Shown: positions 25,518 through 34,239, counted from the first letter of the stretch. The stretch: DNA of 64,000 nucleotides from CAXXOK01 sp001604115 (GCA_034928535.1 JAYFOV010000022.1:124001-188000), one strand, 5' to 3'. Program-made: numbers and translations. The notes: generated by a model not told the origin, from the letters alone.

Positions 25518-27009
25518 GAGCCTTGCCTCCCATTGCATAGTTTAGCAGTGATTCCTCAGAAAAACTTTCCGGCAAGAGCTCGGCGGTGATCCGGCCTTCG
25601 CACATCACATACACACGGTCGCTGATGCCCATGATTTCCGGCAACTCCGAAGAAACAACGATGATGCTTTTCCCCTTGGCCACCAAATTTTCCATCAGGC
25701 GATAGATTTCTGCCTTGGCCGCCACATCCACGCCCTTGGTTGGCTCATCGAAGATCAAAATGTCCACATCCGTACTGAGCCACTTGGCCAGAATCACCTT
25801 CTGCTGATTGCCGCCGGACATATTCGCCGTAAAATAATCCGGTTTCGGTGGCCAGATGCGAAGCTCCTGCATAAATTGCTCGCAGTTCTTTCGCTTCATC
25901 TCTTCGTTGACAAACCCGAAGCGCAGGAAGCGTTTTAACCCAGCCAGCGCCATGTTGTTGATGTTGTTGAAAAACTTGATGTATCCCTGGGTTTTGCGCT
26001 CCTCGGGCAGCAGACCGATGCCGTGCCTGAGCGCATCGCCGGAGGATCGGATACGTACGGGCTTCGCATGCATCAACACTTCGCCGCCCATCACTTTATC
26101 CACCCCAAACAACGCGCGCATGACCTCCGTACGCCCTGCGCCCACCAGCCCGGAAAACCCCAAGATTTCGCCGCGCTTCAGGGTAAAGCTCACATCGCGG
26201 AAGGTCTTTCCGCTCAGATGGCGCACTTCCAGCACCACCTCTGGGGTCACGCGGCGCTCCTGCAGCCGCGATGCAATGGCGCTCACATTGCGCCCCACCA
26301 TGTTGCGGATGATTTCCTCCCGCGTGGTAGAGGCAATATCCAATGTTGCGATGCATTGCCCATCCCGTAAGATGGTGGCCCGGTCGCAAATGCGGAACAC
26401 CTCTTCCAATCGGTGACTAACATAGATGATGGTCATCCCAGAGGCTTTCAGCTCCCGAATAATATGAAAAAGCGCATCCGTTTCGTTGATAGTCAACGAT
26501 GCGGTTGGCTCGTCTAGCGAAATCACATTGGATCGGTGAAACAATGCCTTGGCAATGGCCACCATCTGCATCTCGCCTGCCGTCAGGCTTGCTGCGGAGT
26601 CCTCTGCCCGGAACCGGCACTTCAATCGCGCCAAAATATCATTGACTGTAGTGTTGAGCGCGGCGTAATCGACAAAAGCGCCTTTGCGCGGCTCATAACC
26701 CAGCGCGACGTTTTGCCCTACCGTCAAATCACGGATGATGTTTGTTTCCTGGTGCACTTTGGATATTTTACCACGTGCGATGGCATCGTTGGGGTTTTTG
26801 AAAACAACTTTTTCGCCGTGCAGATACACATCGCCAAAATACTCCTGATACACGCCGTGCAGGATATTGAGCAGCGTGCTTTTGCCCGCGCCGTTTTCCC
26901 CAAGGAGAGCGTGCACCTCCCCTTCGCGGATGGAAAGGGTCACATTATCCAGCACCCGCACGCCCGGAAAATGCTTGGATATGCCACGAAATTCTACTGC
27001 GTTACTCAT
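25510..27009 (-). CDS. Sugar ABC transporter ATPase, double-domain (RbsA/AlsA-like)
   Basis: A 499-residue protein with two nucleotide-binding domains. The first has Walker A 'GENGAGKSTLL' and signature 'LTAGEMQMVAIAKAL'; the second has degenerate Walker A 'GLVGAGRTEVM', 'MSGGNQQKVILAKWL' and Walker B 'ILIFDEPTKGVDV'. This asymmetry is the rule in the RbsA/XylG/MglA group. Hairpins separate it from the upstream binding-protein gene. Confidence 0.92.
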   Translation of the reverse strand: MSNAVEFRGISKHFPGVRVLDNVTLSIREGEVHALLGENGAGKSTLLNILHGVYQEYFGDVYLHGEKVVFKNPNDAIARGKISKVHQETNIIRDLTVGQNVALGYEPRKGAFVDYAALNTTVNDILARLKCRFRAEDSAASLTAGEMQMVAIAKALFHRSNVISLDEPTASLTINETDALFHIIRELKASGMTIIYVSHRLEEVFRICDRATILRDGQCIATLDIASTTREEIIRNMVGRNVSAIASRLQERRVTPEVVLEVRHLSGKTFRDVSFTLKRGEILGFSGLVGAGRTEVMRALFGVDKVMGGEVLMHAKPVRIRSSGDALRHGIGLLPEERKTQGYIKFFNNINNMALAGLKRFLRFGFVNEEMKRKNCEQFMQELRIWPPKPDYFTANMSGGNQQKVILAKWLSTDVDILIFDEPTKGVDVAAKAEIYRLMENLVAKGKSIIVVSSELPEIMGISDRVYVMCEGRITAELLPESFSEESLLNYAMGGKAHA

Positions 27010-27034
27010 ATTGCCCTACATCCTTTTTGGGTTT

Positions 27035-27152
27035 GCGGGTCAACAGCGCTGCTGACCCGCTCAGGCGGTTCCTGTGCCACAGAATACCCGTGCCTTGTGG
27101 CGGGCAGCCCGCTGCAGCGTGCAGTGCTGCGGGGGCTGCCCTTCCACAAGGC
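27035..27152 (-). terminator. Two strong hairpins after the sugar binding-protein gene
   Basis: A larger hairpin at 27092-27152 (arms GCCTTGTGG.CGGGCAGCCC and GGGCTGCC.CCACAAGGC) and a smaller one at 27035-27060 (GCGGGTCA / TGACCCGC) fill the gap between binding-protein and ATPase genes. Neither has a long T-run, so they more likely cause partial termination and 3'-end protection, raising binding-protein output over the membrane parts. Confidence 0.6.
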
Positions 27153-27193
27153 GGTTTGGGAGGAAGTGGAATCAGTATGACGGTTGTAGCCGA

Positions 27194-28240
27194 TTACTCA
27201 GCGTAGGCCGTGGGCACCCAGTTAATGATTTCTGCTGCGGCGGTATCCACATTGGTGCTGTCGATCAGAGCCTGCGGCGTCCAAACCACGCGGGGAAGCT
27301 CTTGCCCGCCCAGCAGGCGCAGTGTGCACTCAGTGGCGATTTGCGCCTTGTAGAAGGGGAAGGAATCAATGGTTGCATCCAGCTTGCCGGCACGGATCGA
27401 GTCATACGCCTCGCCAATGCCATCCACGCCAACGACCAGAATGTCACGGCCGGAATCTTCCACGGCTTCTACCACGCCCAAGGCCATGCCATCGTTATTG
27501 CAGAAGATAGCTTTGAGGTCGGGGTAATTTTTGATCCAGGTATCCGCCAAATCTTTGGCCTTGTTGCGATCCCAATCCGCATTCTGTTCCGCCACCACGG
27601 TGATGCCGGGTGCATTGGCAGCCATCCAGCTCTTGAAGCCTTCGGTGCGCTGCCGTGCGGCAAATGCCTTAGGCATGCCGATCACTACAGCCACTTCGCC
27701 CTGGCCGCCCAGTTTGCCGGAAATCCATTCCGCGGCCAGCTCGCCGTTTTGGATTGCTTTGGGGCCAACAAAATTCGGCGCATTGGCAATCAGGCCATCA
27801 TTCACATTCACGCAGGGGATACCTTTTTCCAGAGCGCTTTCCACGCCCGGCACCAGGTTGCCATCCGACAGCGGGGAGAGCATGAGCGCGGCGTAACGGC
27901 GGTTGATCATATTATTGACCACAGCCAGCTGTCCCTGCTCATCATTTTCATCCTGCGCAGCTTGCACATCAATCGTGATGTTAAGGCCGGCTTCAGTAGC
28001 CGTGCGCTGGGCTTCGGCATACCCTTCGCGCAGGGTGCGCCAGTATTCATTTTGGAACTGCTTGGCCACCGCGCCCAGGGTGATGCCATCCGCGGGCTTG
28101 GGCACAGCGCCAAATTCCGCGCGGATTTCCTCAATGGACACGCCGGCTTCGTTGTCGGGGTTGAAGGATCCCTCGGCCATAGCGGCGAAGGCTGTGGTCA
28201 GCATTGCCAGACAGAGTACCAGGGCGACGAGTTTTTTCAT
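27194..28240 (-). CDS. Sugar ABC transporter substrate-binding protein (RbsB/AlsB-like)
   Basis: A 348-residue periplasmic-binding-protein-like protein (Peripla_BP_4). The signal peptide 'MKKLVALVLCLAMLTTAFAA' ends at 'AMA-EG' and carries no lipobox. The mature part has 'VNNMINRRYAALMLSPLSDGNLVPGVESALEKGIPCVNVNDG' and 'AIFCNNDGMALGVVEAVEDSG', as in ribose/allose binders. It follows the isomerase gene by 19 bases. In a monoderm, absence of a lipid anchor is unusual. Confidence 0.9.
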   Translation of the reverse strand: MKKLVALVLCLAMLTTAFAAMAEGSFNPDNEAGVSIEEIRAEFGAVPKPADGITLGAVAKQFQNEYWRTLREGYAEAQRTATEAGLNITIDVQAAQDENDEQGQLAVVNNMINRRYAALMLSPLSDGNLVPGVESALEKGIPCVNVNDGLIANAPNFVGPKAIQNGELAAEWISGKLGGQGEVAVVIGMPKAFAARQRTEGFKSWMAANAPGITVVAEQNADWDRNKAKDLADTWIKNYPDLKAIFCNNDGMALGVVEAVEDSGRDILVVGVDGIGEAYDSIRAGKLDATIDSFPFYKAQIATECTLRLLGGQELPRVVWTPQALIDSTNVDTAAAEIINWVPTAYAE

Positions 28241-28259
28241 GATGTTTCCCTCTCTTTGC

Positions 28260-29189
28260 TTATTTTAGCATTTGGAGAATGAGTTTTTGCGACTCAATCC
28301 CGTCCTGCTTAGAAACAATATCTGCAATCGCATCCATGCCAACGCGATCAATCACTGCGCATAGTTTTTCAAACATCTGCACATTCAGTTCCACCTCTGC
28401 CTGAGCATCCTCCCTGAAGGGGAAGGAGTCAAAAAACACAACGCCGTCATAATGGTACTTTTTGAGATAATACACAAATTCGAGCGCCTGCGGCAGGTTC
28501 ACAGAGCCGAAAATAAGCCCATTGTCCATCATACGGTAACCATCGTTCATATGCAAACCAAGCAGTTTGCCGCGCGCAGCCGCAAAGGCCAGGGAAAAGG
28601 CCGGGCTTTCATGCTTCATGAGCATATGGCAAAAATCCAGCGTGACGCCCACATTGGGGCGGTCGATTTCCTGAATGGCCATCATCGTCAGGCCAATACC
28701 ATCCAGCATGGAAAACGCACGTGGTTCGAAAGGCTTGTACTCAATGCTCACCTTGATATCCATTTCCATGGCATAATCCGCAACGATTTGAAACGAATGG
28801 ATAATTTGCTTCCATTTTGTCTCATAATCCATCTGAAATGGATAGTCAAACCCATCAAAGCCGAGCCAAACGGTCAGAATCTCACCGCCCAGAGCCTTGC
28901 AGGCATCCACAGCCTCTTTGCACAGGGTAATGGCATCCTGGCTGATGGACGTATCCGGGTTGGTAAACTCGCCTGCCTGGAAATGCTCCTTGAAGCGCGT
29001 TGCCACACCGTTCACATGCATATCTCCCACCGCTGCAAGGAGCGTCTCCATGGGATAAGGCTTGATATGCTCAGGATAGTTGAACTCCAAATGCGTAATA
29101 CCCCGCACATGGTGATATGTTTCAATCGTCTGGTAAATATCCTTGCTGCCTTTGTGGATAAACGAATTCATCCGCCCTGCAAATTTCAT
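28260..29189 (-). CDS. Sugar (phosphate) isomerase/epimerase, xylose-isomerase-like TIM barrel
   Basis: A 309-residue AP-endonuclease-2-fold protein. Putative metal ligands appear in order: Glu of 'KVSIEYKPFEPR', Asp-His of 'GVTLDFCHMLMKHE', His of 'LLGLHMNDG' and Asp of 'VVFFDSFPFRED'. Start set at 'MKFAGRMNSF', because the likely transcription start lies at about 29218, downstream of the first ATG in the frame. It is the first gene of the seven-gene operon and would convert the imported sugar (or its phosphate) to a ketose. Exact sugar unknown; a D-allulose/tagatose-type 3-epimerase or IolI-like role is also possible. Confidence 0.78.
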   Translation of the reverse strand: MKFAGRMNSFIHKGSKDIYQTIETYHHVRGITHLEFNYPEHIKPYPMETLLAAVGDMHVNGVATRFKEHFQAGEFTNPDTSISQDAITLCKEAVDACKALGGEILTVWLGFDGFDYPFQMDYETKWKQIIHSFQIVADYAMEMDIKVSIEYKPFEPRAFSMLDGIGLTMMAIQEIDRPNVGVTLDFCHMLMKHESPAFSLAFAAARGKLLGLHMNDGYRMMDNGLIFGSVNLPQALEFVYYLKKYHYDGVVFFDSFPFREDAQAEVELNVQMFEKLCAVIDRVGMDAIADIVSKQDGIESQKLILQMLK

Positions 29190-29224
29190 TGATGATCGTG
29201 TCCCTTCTTGATTGGCATGGATGA

Positions 29225-29253
29225 ATGGTACCATCAATTTCACATTGTGTCAA
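29225..29253 (-). promoter_or_regulatory. Promoter of the sugar operon with a repeated box
   Basis: On the minus strand -35 TTGACA (29248-29253) and -10 TACCAT (29225-29230) are 17 bases apart. The decamer ATTGTGTCAA (plus strand) occurs over the -35 at 29244-29253 and again at 29290-29299. DeoR-family repressors often bind such direct repeats, so these are candidate operators. Confidence 0.6.
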
Positions 29254-29649
29254 CTGTTTTCATTTGCTTCCAAGTTTGTGTTTTCATCGATTGTGTCAAT
29301 GCCAATTCCATTGCGTTATATACGTTACATCGATTTTCTCAGTGGGTAAGCGATGGTTTGACCATGTATTTTTCATGCAAGATTTCGATAATTATCTTCA
29401 TCTTTTTTACGAACTCTATCGATGTTCTCGGTTAGTCTTGGCTAATAATGATAATATTTGATATTTTTTGAACATACTTTTCTGGCACAGGGTATCTCCA
29501 TCAAGCTTATACGGGGGTTTGCACGCAGCAAGTAACATGCCACACAACCAAGACTGCTTTGCAGTGCTTCCTTTTCCTTAACCTTGCCAGTCTGCCCAGT
29601 CCGGTATTGCAAAACCTTCTTGGTTATGCTGCACCAAACGCGGACAATA
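29254..29649. other. AT-rich intergenic region between divergent units
   Basis: About 400 bases without a credible gene separate the sugar operon from the XRE regulator. The half nearest the sugar operon is AT-rich and holds the second ATTGTGTCAA box; nothing else is recognisable. Confidence 0.6.
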
Positions 29650-29658
29650 TGGTATAAT
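29650..29658 (+). promoter_or_regulatory. Extended -10 promoter of the XRE/S24 gene
   Basis: TGGTATAAT (TG-n-TATAAT) lies 32 bases before the start codon, with no good -35. This is a typical extended -10 promoter. Confidence 0.65.
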
Positions 29659-29689
29659 ATCCACTACCTGAAGTACCGGAGGTATGGAC

Positions 29690-30418
29690 ATGAGCCGTTT
29701 AGGAGATTTATTGCACACGGAACGCCTTCGCCGTAGCATGACGCTAAAACAGGTTGCAAAGCTTGGCGGCGTGAGCGAAAGCTATTTGAAAGAGGTGGAG
29801 GCTGGTACCCGGATTATCCCGGATGATCAAGCGCGCCGAATCCTCAAAAAGATGGGTATGAGCGAGCAAAATGAGCCCGGCTTTACGCTGGATGATATTG
29901 CGGCCACGGTCGATCTGCAAACGGTACAGGCCGCTCCAGCGCCGGTGCAGCGCACCGCGCCAAAGCCCGAAGTGGAAACCGTGTACCGTGATACCGCCGA
30001 TCAAGCGCCGGTGCAGGGCAGCGTATGGCTGGATGCGCTGACCAGTGTGCTGCGCCGCGTGCCCATTGTGAACGCCGTAATGAAGGAAGTAGATCATCGG
30101 TTGCTACCCATACTGGACGGCCGAATCGAAGGGGCTTCTCCCGATAAAGTCTTTTACTACCTGGTTTCGGATGACAGCATGCGCGGTTTCCGGATACTCA
30201 AAGATGATCTGTGCCTGATTGTGCCCGCGTCCAGCCCAGTGGATGGCGCCGTGATGCTGGTTCAGCATAACCAGCACCGTTACCTGCGCAAAATCAAGAA
30301 AATGGATGCCTTGAATGTTTTACTGCAAAGCTATGACCGTGAGTATGCTGCCGAGCCCTGCGCATTGCCGGAAGCAACTTTTCTCGGCCGTGTGGTCAAG
30401 GTGGAATTCAGCCTGTAA
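29690..30418 (+). CDS. XRE-family regulator with C-terminal S24/LexA-like domain
   Basis: A 242-residue protein. Start chosen at the second ATG (29690): GGAGGT abuts the first ATG but is six bases from the second. The N-terminus is an XRE helix-turn-helix ('RLRRSMTLKQVAKLGGVSESYLKEVEAGTRIIPDDQARRIL'). A Pro/Ala-rich linker leads to an S24-like domain: 'LVSDDSMRGFRILKDDLCLIVP' aligns with the GDSM serine region, while the usual 'VKRL' lysine region reads 'YLRKIKKM', so autocleavage competence is uncertain. Could be a stress or cell-cycle regulator; no prophage genes are nearby. Confidence 0.8.
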   Translation: MSRLGDLLHTERLRRSMTLKQVAKLGGVSESYLKEVEAGTRIIPDDQARRILKKMGMSEQNEPGFTLDDIAATVDLQTVQAAPAPVQRTAPKPEVETVYRDTADQAPVQGSVWLDALTSVLRRVPIVNAVMKEVDHRLLPILDGRIEGASPDKVFYYLVSDDSMRGFRILKDDLCLIVPASSPVDGAVMLVQHNQHRYLRKIKKMDALNVLLQSYDREYAAEPCALPEATFLGRVVKVEFSL

Positions 30419-30503
30419 GCCAGACTGCGTAGGAGCCCTTCCCCACACAGCCGATGCACCCGTGCGTAGGATATGCAGCCGCTAATCCTGCGCGTCCTCC
30501 TTC

Positions 30504-30542
30504 AGCCTGATACCAGCAACGAGGTATCAGGCTGCTGCTTTT
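30504..30542 (+). terminator. Rho-independent terminator of the XRE/S24 gene
   Basis: An 11-pair perfect stem AGCCTGATACC / GGTATCAGGCT with an eight-base loop, then GCTGCTTTT. It lies about 85 bases after the stop codon. Confidence 0.8.
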
Positions 30543-30952
30543 GTATGTGCAGTTTCTGCGGCGTGAGATCCGTGGTGGGTTCCTCGTCCGTAAAAGCCTT
30601 AGCTTGAGTCCTGCCTGAGTAAAAGGGCTACTTGTTTCCTTTTTTCAGTGTGCCTGCCTTTCCCACACCACGTACCCCTGTGGGTAGTGTCGCAGTATCT
30701 GTGCCGGTCATGAACCACGCCGGGAGCCATCCAAATATCCCCCCATGCAAAGATTCCAAGCCTTCCCCCATGGCGCGATGCGCTTTCACACCCTATGGCG
30801 GCTGCCTGTTTTGCGGTACATCCAGTGAAGGCAACGCCTGCCCGCTGCTTCGGTCAAACTCCGTAACTGGTACTTAGCCTTTCCTGTTTCTTTCCCTCGA
30901 AAACTCATTCTATGCCAGTCATTTTTGGCTGACCAACCCAGAAAAAAAGAGC
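30543..30952. other. Gene-free, pyrimidine-rich interval
   Basis: No coding frame with a ribosome binding site or familiar composition is visible. An 81-codon frame at 30632 is rich in Pro, Ser and Cys and looks accidental. I checked for tmRNA, SRP RNA and RNase P RNA core motifs on both strands and saw none. Confidence 0.5.
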
Positions 30953-30981
30953 TTGACAAGCATGGAAACTTGATGTATCAT
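30953..30981 (+). promoter_or_regulatory. Promoter of the tRNA operon
   Basis: TTGACA at 30953-30958 and TATCAT at 30976-30981 with exactly 17 bases between. The first tRNA starts about 97 bases downstream of the likely transcription start, leaving an untranslated leader that must be processed. Confidence 0.85.
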
Positions 30982-31084
30982 AACTACCGTTGTGAGGGTA
31001 ATCCGCCTGACCGAGAAGGTGCCCCGTGCAACGGAAAGCGTCCTTCGGTAAGGCTCGACGCCTCATCTTCGGGATGGGATCTGT

Positions 31085-31168
31085 GCGGGCGTGGCGGAAT
31101 GGCAGACGCGCCGGATTTAGGTTCCGGTGCCTTACGGCGTAAGAGTTCAAGTCTCTTCGTCCGCACCA
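31085..31168 (+). tRNA. tRNA-Leu (TAG)
   Basis: Class II tRNA with acceptor GCGGGCG / CGTCCGC (one G-T pair), anticodon stem CCGGA / TCCGG around loop TTTAGGT (anticodon TAG), a long variable arm, a TTCAAGT T-loop and encoded CCA. Confidence 0.95.
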
Positions 31169-31197
31169 TTGCTTTCCAAGGTTCAAAGGTGGAACGT

Positions 31198-31272
31198 GCG
31201 GTAGTAGCTCAGTGGTAGAGTGCCACCTTGCCAAGGTGGATGTCGCGAGTCCGAATCTCGTCTACCGCTCCA
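31198..31272 (+). tRNA. tRNA-Gly (GCC)
   Basis: Acceptor GCGGTAG / CTACCGC, anticodon stem CCACC / GGTGG with loop TTGCCAA (anticodon GCC), discriminator T and encoded CCA. Second gene of the operon, 29 bases after tRNA-Leu. Confidence 0.95.
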
Positions 31273-31325
31273 CTTTTTCTTCTTGGCGGCGTTGACGGTG
31301 AATCTGATCCCGATGACGCTTTCGG

Positions 31326-31399
31326 GCGGGTGTAGCTCAATGGCAGAGCTCCAGCCTTCCAAGCTGGTCACGTGGGTTCGATTCCCATCACCCGCTCCA
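31326..31399 (+). tRNA. tRNA-Gly (TCC)
   Basis: Acceptor GCGGGTG / CACCCGC, anticodon stem CCAGC / GCTGG with loop CTTCCAA (anticodon TCC), T-loop TTCGATT, encoded CCA. Last gene of the operon. Confidence 0.95.
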
Positions 31400-31405
31400 T
31401 CTAAG

Positions 31406-31428
31406 GACGGCATACGCCGTCTTTTTTT
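31406..31428 (+). terminator. Rho-independent terminator of the tRNA operon
   Basis: GACGGC-ATAC-GCCGTC followed by seven T, seven bases after the last tRNA. Confidence 0.92.
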
Positions 31429-31869
31429 GTGTTCCATACAATCATTGCGGCACGCATTGTCCATGCGGCAGGCCCTCACTTGTGAACGCTGTACGTGTTC
31501 CCCACACTAGATTCTTGATAACGCCATAAGATGGCGCAGCGGCTCGATTCACATGTTTGAACAACAGCAATCGCGTCGCGCTTTCTACAAACAAAAATAT
31601 ATTCAAGACCCTCAAAGCACTGGTTAGCCCAGCGCACGCTGGGTTGCCCAATGCTCTTGTTGCACAGACGCTCCTTGATGATGGTGGCGTATGCATCACT
31701 GAAACAGATGTTCCGTTTCAATAATGCAGAAAACGGTTCCCTGCTGCGGCTTTGTCAACAGTCCCCTGCGACAGTTACGCTTGCAGCTCGTGAGCGCATG
31801 GAGTAACCAATCACCTGGCAACCACAGTCCTGGATGGTTGGGATATTTAGCCTCACCAACCTAACAATA
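31429..31869. other. Interval without a confident gene
   Basis: Two overlapping minus-strand frames exist: 31476-31721 (81 codons, TTG start, 'KRNICFSDAYATIIKERLCNKSIG...') and 31442-31699. Neither has a ribosome binding site or recognisable relatives. The first has fairly protein-like composition and could be a decayed gene. No insertion-sequence ends were seen. Confidence 0.35.
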
Positions 31870-31878
31870 TGTTATAAT
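31870..31878 (+). promoter_or_regulatory. Extended -10 promoter of dinB
   Basis: TGTTATAAT (TG-n-TATAAT) lies 39 bases before the ATG with no strong -35. AAAGGAGG precedes the start. No Firmicute-type LexA box (GAAC-N4-GTTC) was seen at the promoter, so SOS control is not evident. Confidence 0.65.
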
Positions 31879-31916
31879 AGGAAAGCAGGAGCACGGAAGA
31901 CAAAGGAGGCGTTTCA

Positions 31917-33299
31917 ATGTCATCAGAGTGCCAGAGGGATTGCGCAACGTTGGATCGCTCGATTTTTCACTGTGACTGCAACGGCTTTTTTGCTTCAGTC
32001 GAATGTTTGGATCATCCGGCGTATTGGGATGTACCCATGGCGGTGGCTGGCGATCCAAAGGATCGCAGCGGGATTATCCTTGCCAAAAATGAGCTTGCCA
32101 AGCAATATGGCGTTATCACTACCGAAACCATATATGCGGCAAAACAAAAATGCCCGCAGCTGGTGCTGGTTCCACCCAGACATTGGCGGTACATGGAAAT
32201 TTCCAGACAAGTAAATTCGATTTATCTGCAATATACCGATCAGGTTGAGCCCTTTGGTATTGACGAGTCCTTTTTGGATGTGACAGGCTCCCTCTCCTAT
32301 TTTCGCGCCACGGCGCACGCCCTGGCGGACCGCATCCGGGAACAAGTCAAGCGGGAGGTTGGCATCACCATCTCGGTTGGCGCAAGCTTCAACAAAACAT
32401 TTGCCAAGCTTGGGTCTGATATGAAAAAACCTGATGCCACCACAGAAATCACACGGGAAAACTTTCAAACGTTAGTCTGGTCGCTGCCGATCCGAGATAT
32501 GCTTTTCATTGGCAAGGCCAGCGTGCAGATGCTGCATAAAAACTTCATCAACACCATCGGCGATTTGGCCAGGAAGCCTAAGGCGGATGCTGTGCGTTTG
32601 CTTGGCAAAGGTGGCGAAGCGCTATGGAATAATGCCAACGGGCTGGATCATGATCCCGTCAGGCCCTATGGCGAGCGGGAACCGGTTAAATCCGTTGGCA
32701 ATGGCATGACTTTCCGTCGCGACCTGCATCATGAGGATGAAATCCGCCAAGGGGTCATCGCCCTATCCGATGAAGTTGCCGTGCGTCTTCGGGAGCACGG
32801 AGTAAAGGCGCGCACGCTGCAAGTAAACATCAAAAACCCTGCACTCAAGACGATCTCCCGGCAAATGCCGCTCAGCATTCCCACGCATCTGCACAAGGAG
32901 TTGGCAGATGCCGCCATGGCTATTATACGGGCCAATTGGCGCATTCAGCCTAATGGGGAGTGTGCGCCGATCCGTGCGCTTACGATTACCGGGCAAAACC
33001 TGGTTAAGGACAGCGACGCCGCCGAGCAAATGAGTCTTTTTGACCTTGCCGGAGAACGTAAGCCCTCTCTGCAGCATGCAAAGTGGGAAAAGCTCGAAAC
33101 CGCCGTGCTGCAGCTCAGAGAAAAGCATGGATCCAATAGCATCTCCATGGGGTATGTAGACAACGAGGAGTTGGGCATTCGGCAGTTCGGAAAACACGGC
33201 GGCCAGCCAAAGGAAGATGCAGATAACAAGCCCCGCAGTGGCGAATTGCCGCGCGAGCATCACGCTCGCAACCAGTCAAACGACCCGAAACAGTTTTGA
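31917..33299 (+). CDS. dinB: Y-family DNA polymerase (DNA polymerase IV-like)
   Basis: A 460-residue translesion polymerase. Palm motifs 'IFHCDCNGFFASVECLDHP' (first catalytic Asp) and 'FGIDESFLDVTGS' (Asp-Glu pair) are intact; the steric 'SVG..FNKTFAKLGSDMKKP' and a little-finger domain follow. 'AAEQMSLFDL' near residue 380 is a beta-clamp-binding motif (QxxLF), and the extra C-terminal ~70 residues are longer than in E. coli Pol IV. The form with 'HCDCNGFFASVE' is the clostridial/Bacillus Y-polymerase branch. Expected role is error-prone bypass of DNA lesions. Confidence 0.92.
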   Translation: MSSECQRDCATLDRSIFHCDCNGFFASVECLDHPAYWDVPMAVAGDPKDRSGIILAKNELAKQYGVITTETIYAAKQKCPQLVLVPPRHWRYMEISRQVNSIYLQYTDQVEPFGIDESFLDVTGSLSYFRATAHALADRIREQVKREVGITISVGASFNKTFAKLGSDMKKPDATTEITRENFQTLVWSLPIRDMLFIGKASVQMLHKNFINTIGDLARKPKADAVRLLGKGGEALWNNANGLDHDPVRPYGEREPVKSVGNGMTFRRDLHHEDEIRQGVIALSDEVAVRLREHGVKARTLQVNIKNPALKTISRQMPLSIPTHLHKELADAAMAIIRANWRIQPNGECAPIRALTITGQNLVKDSDAAEQMSLFDLAGERKPSLQHAKWEKLETAVLQLREKHGSNSISMGYVDNEELGIRQFGKHGGQPKEDADNKPRSGELPREHHARNQSNDPKQF

Positions 33300-33396
33300 G
33301 CCAACGTCATGCTGCCATTCATACAGCCCATTGCGTCCATCAGGCAGCCGTTATCCGTCCATTTAGGGTAAGTATTGCAGCAGACCCAAACGATTA

Positions 33397-33434
33397 CAAG
33401 GGCAAGCAGGCGATAAACGCTTTGCTTGCCCTTG
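33397..33434. terminator. Hairpin between convergent dinB and peptidase genes
   Basis: A perfect 12-pair stem CAAGGGCAAGCA / TGCTTGCCCTTG with a 14-base loop, between the converging ends of two genes. No T-run on either side. Confidence 0.65.
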
Positions 33435-33471
33435 CTTCTGTGTACGAATGCCTGCTCTGGATCATTGCGCC

Positions 33472-34131
33472 TCAGTTGGAGCGGGCATGCATTGGGGGAT
33501 CACTGTAATAGACCAGACCGCCTTGCATGACTGTAGAAAGATACCACAGCCCCAGGTCAAAGCAAATGTGTTTCCCTTCATCGCTGGCGCAGGCGATGAG
33601 CTTGCCGTCCTGCTCCTCCGCGCTGACCAGTGTGATCCAGTGCCAATTTTGCAGCTTCTGTTCACGTCCCCGGGAAAGGTTCAAAAAAGCGATCGGGCAA
33701 TCTTCTGCTATCCCTTTCTGGACAAAAGCTTTCAACTCACTTACAGGCGGCCGGTTTCTGCGCAGAGCACTGTATACCGGAAACACATGCGGTGTGAGCG
33801 GCAGTGCACGGTGCTTCAAAAATGCATCCATGCCATCCACAAACATCTCCACACGGTTGATTCCCATATTCCCTGGTGTCACAAACGAATACATTTCTTC
33901 CATATGGCTGGCGAACTGGGTACGGCGCATGTCCTCTCCGCCATACAACGAGCGCAGTGCCGGGCGTGTGTGCGCCAGATATGCTGTCAGGTTTGCGGCA
34001 CTTGTAGGGCCACAACCATCCAAACGGCTGCGGTGCCGGGCAAACCACTCTTGATCCCCGCCAAAAAAGCGGGTGTCTGCATTATCTTCCCAAATTTCCA
34101 AAGCTTCGGGATGCTGTAACGTGACTGTCAT
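33472..34131 (-). CDS. C39-like papain-fold cysteine peptidase family protein
   Basis: A 219-residue protein, start taken at 'MTVTLQHPEAL' with GAGG upstream. 'RLDGCGPTSAANLTAYLAHT' places a Cys in the classic C39/papain nucleophile helix, and 'NWHWITLVSAEE' supplies the His; a downstream Asp is plausible. It has no signal peptide, so it would act inside the cell. Such stand-alone proteins are common in clostridia and have no established substrate; no bacteriocin or leader-peptide gene is seen nearby. Confidence 0.6.
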   Translation of the reverse strand: MTVTLQHPEALEIWEDNADTRFFGGDQEWFARHRSRLDGCGPTSAANLTAYLAHTRPALRSLYGGEDMRRTQFASHMEEMYSFVTPGNMGINRVEMFVDGMDAFLKHRALPLTPHVFPVYSALRRNRPPVSELKAFVQKGIAEDCPIAFLNLSRGREQKLQNWHWITLVSAEEQDGKLIACASDEGKHICFDLGLWYLSTVMQGGLVYYSDPPMHARSN

Positions 34132-34239
34132 TTCACAACCTCGCTTTACCAGAGTAGTAGCATGATTATAGCGCACAATCGGCTGCCAAGCAACGAAAAA
34201 TGCCACTTCGGCAGCATCGCCAAGGCAAGTTTTGCAGGG

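Noticed and set aside
29690..30418. Reading the XRE/S24 protein as a prophage CI repressor
   Set aside because: No phage genes or divergent Cro-like gene lie nearby, and the lysine of the S24 dyad is not evident.
30632..30877. A plus-strand frame of 81 codons
   Set aside because: Pro/Ser/Cys-rich, no ribosome binding site, no relatives; likely noncoding DNA.
30543..31084. Possible structured RNA (tmRNA, SRP RNA, RNase P RNA) before the tRNA operon
   Set aside because: None of the conserved core motifs of these RNAs could be found on either strand.
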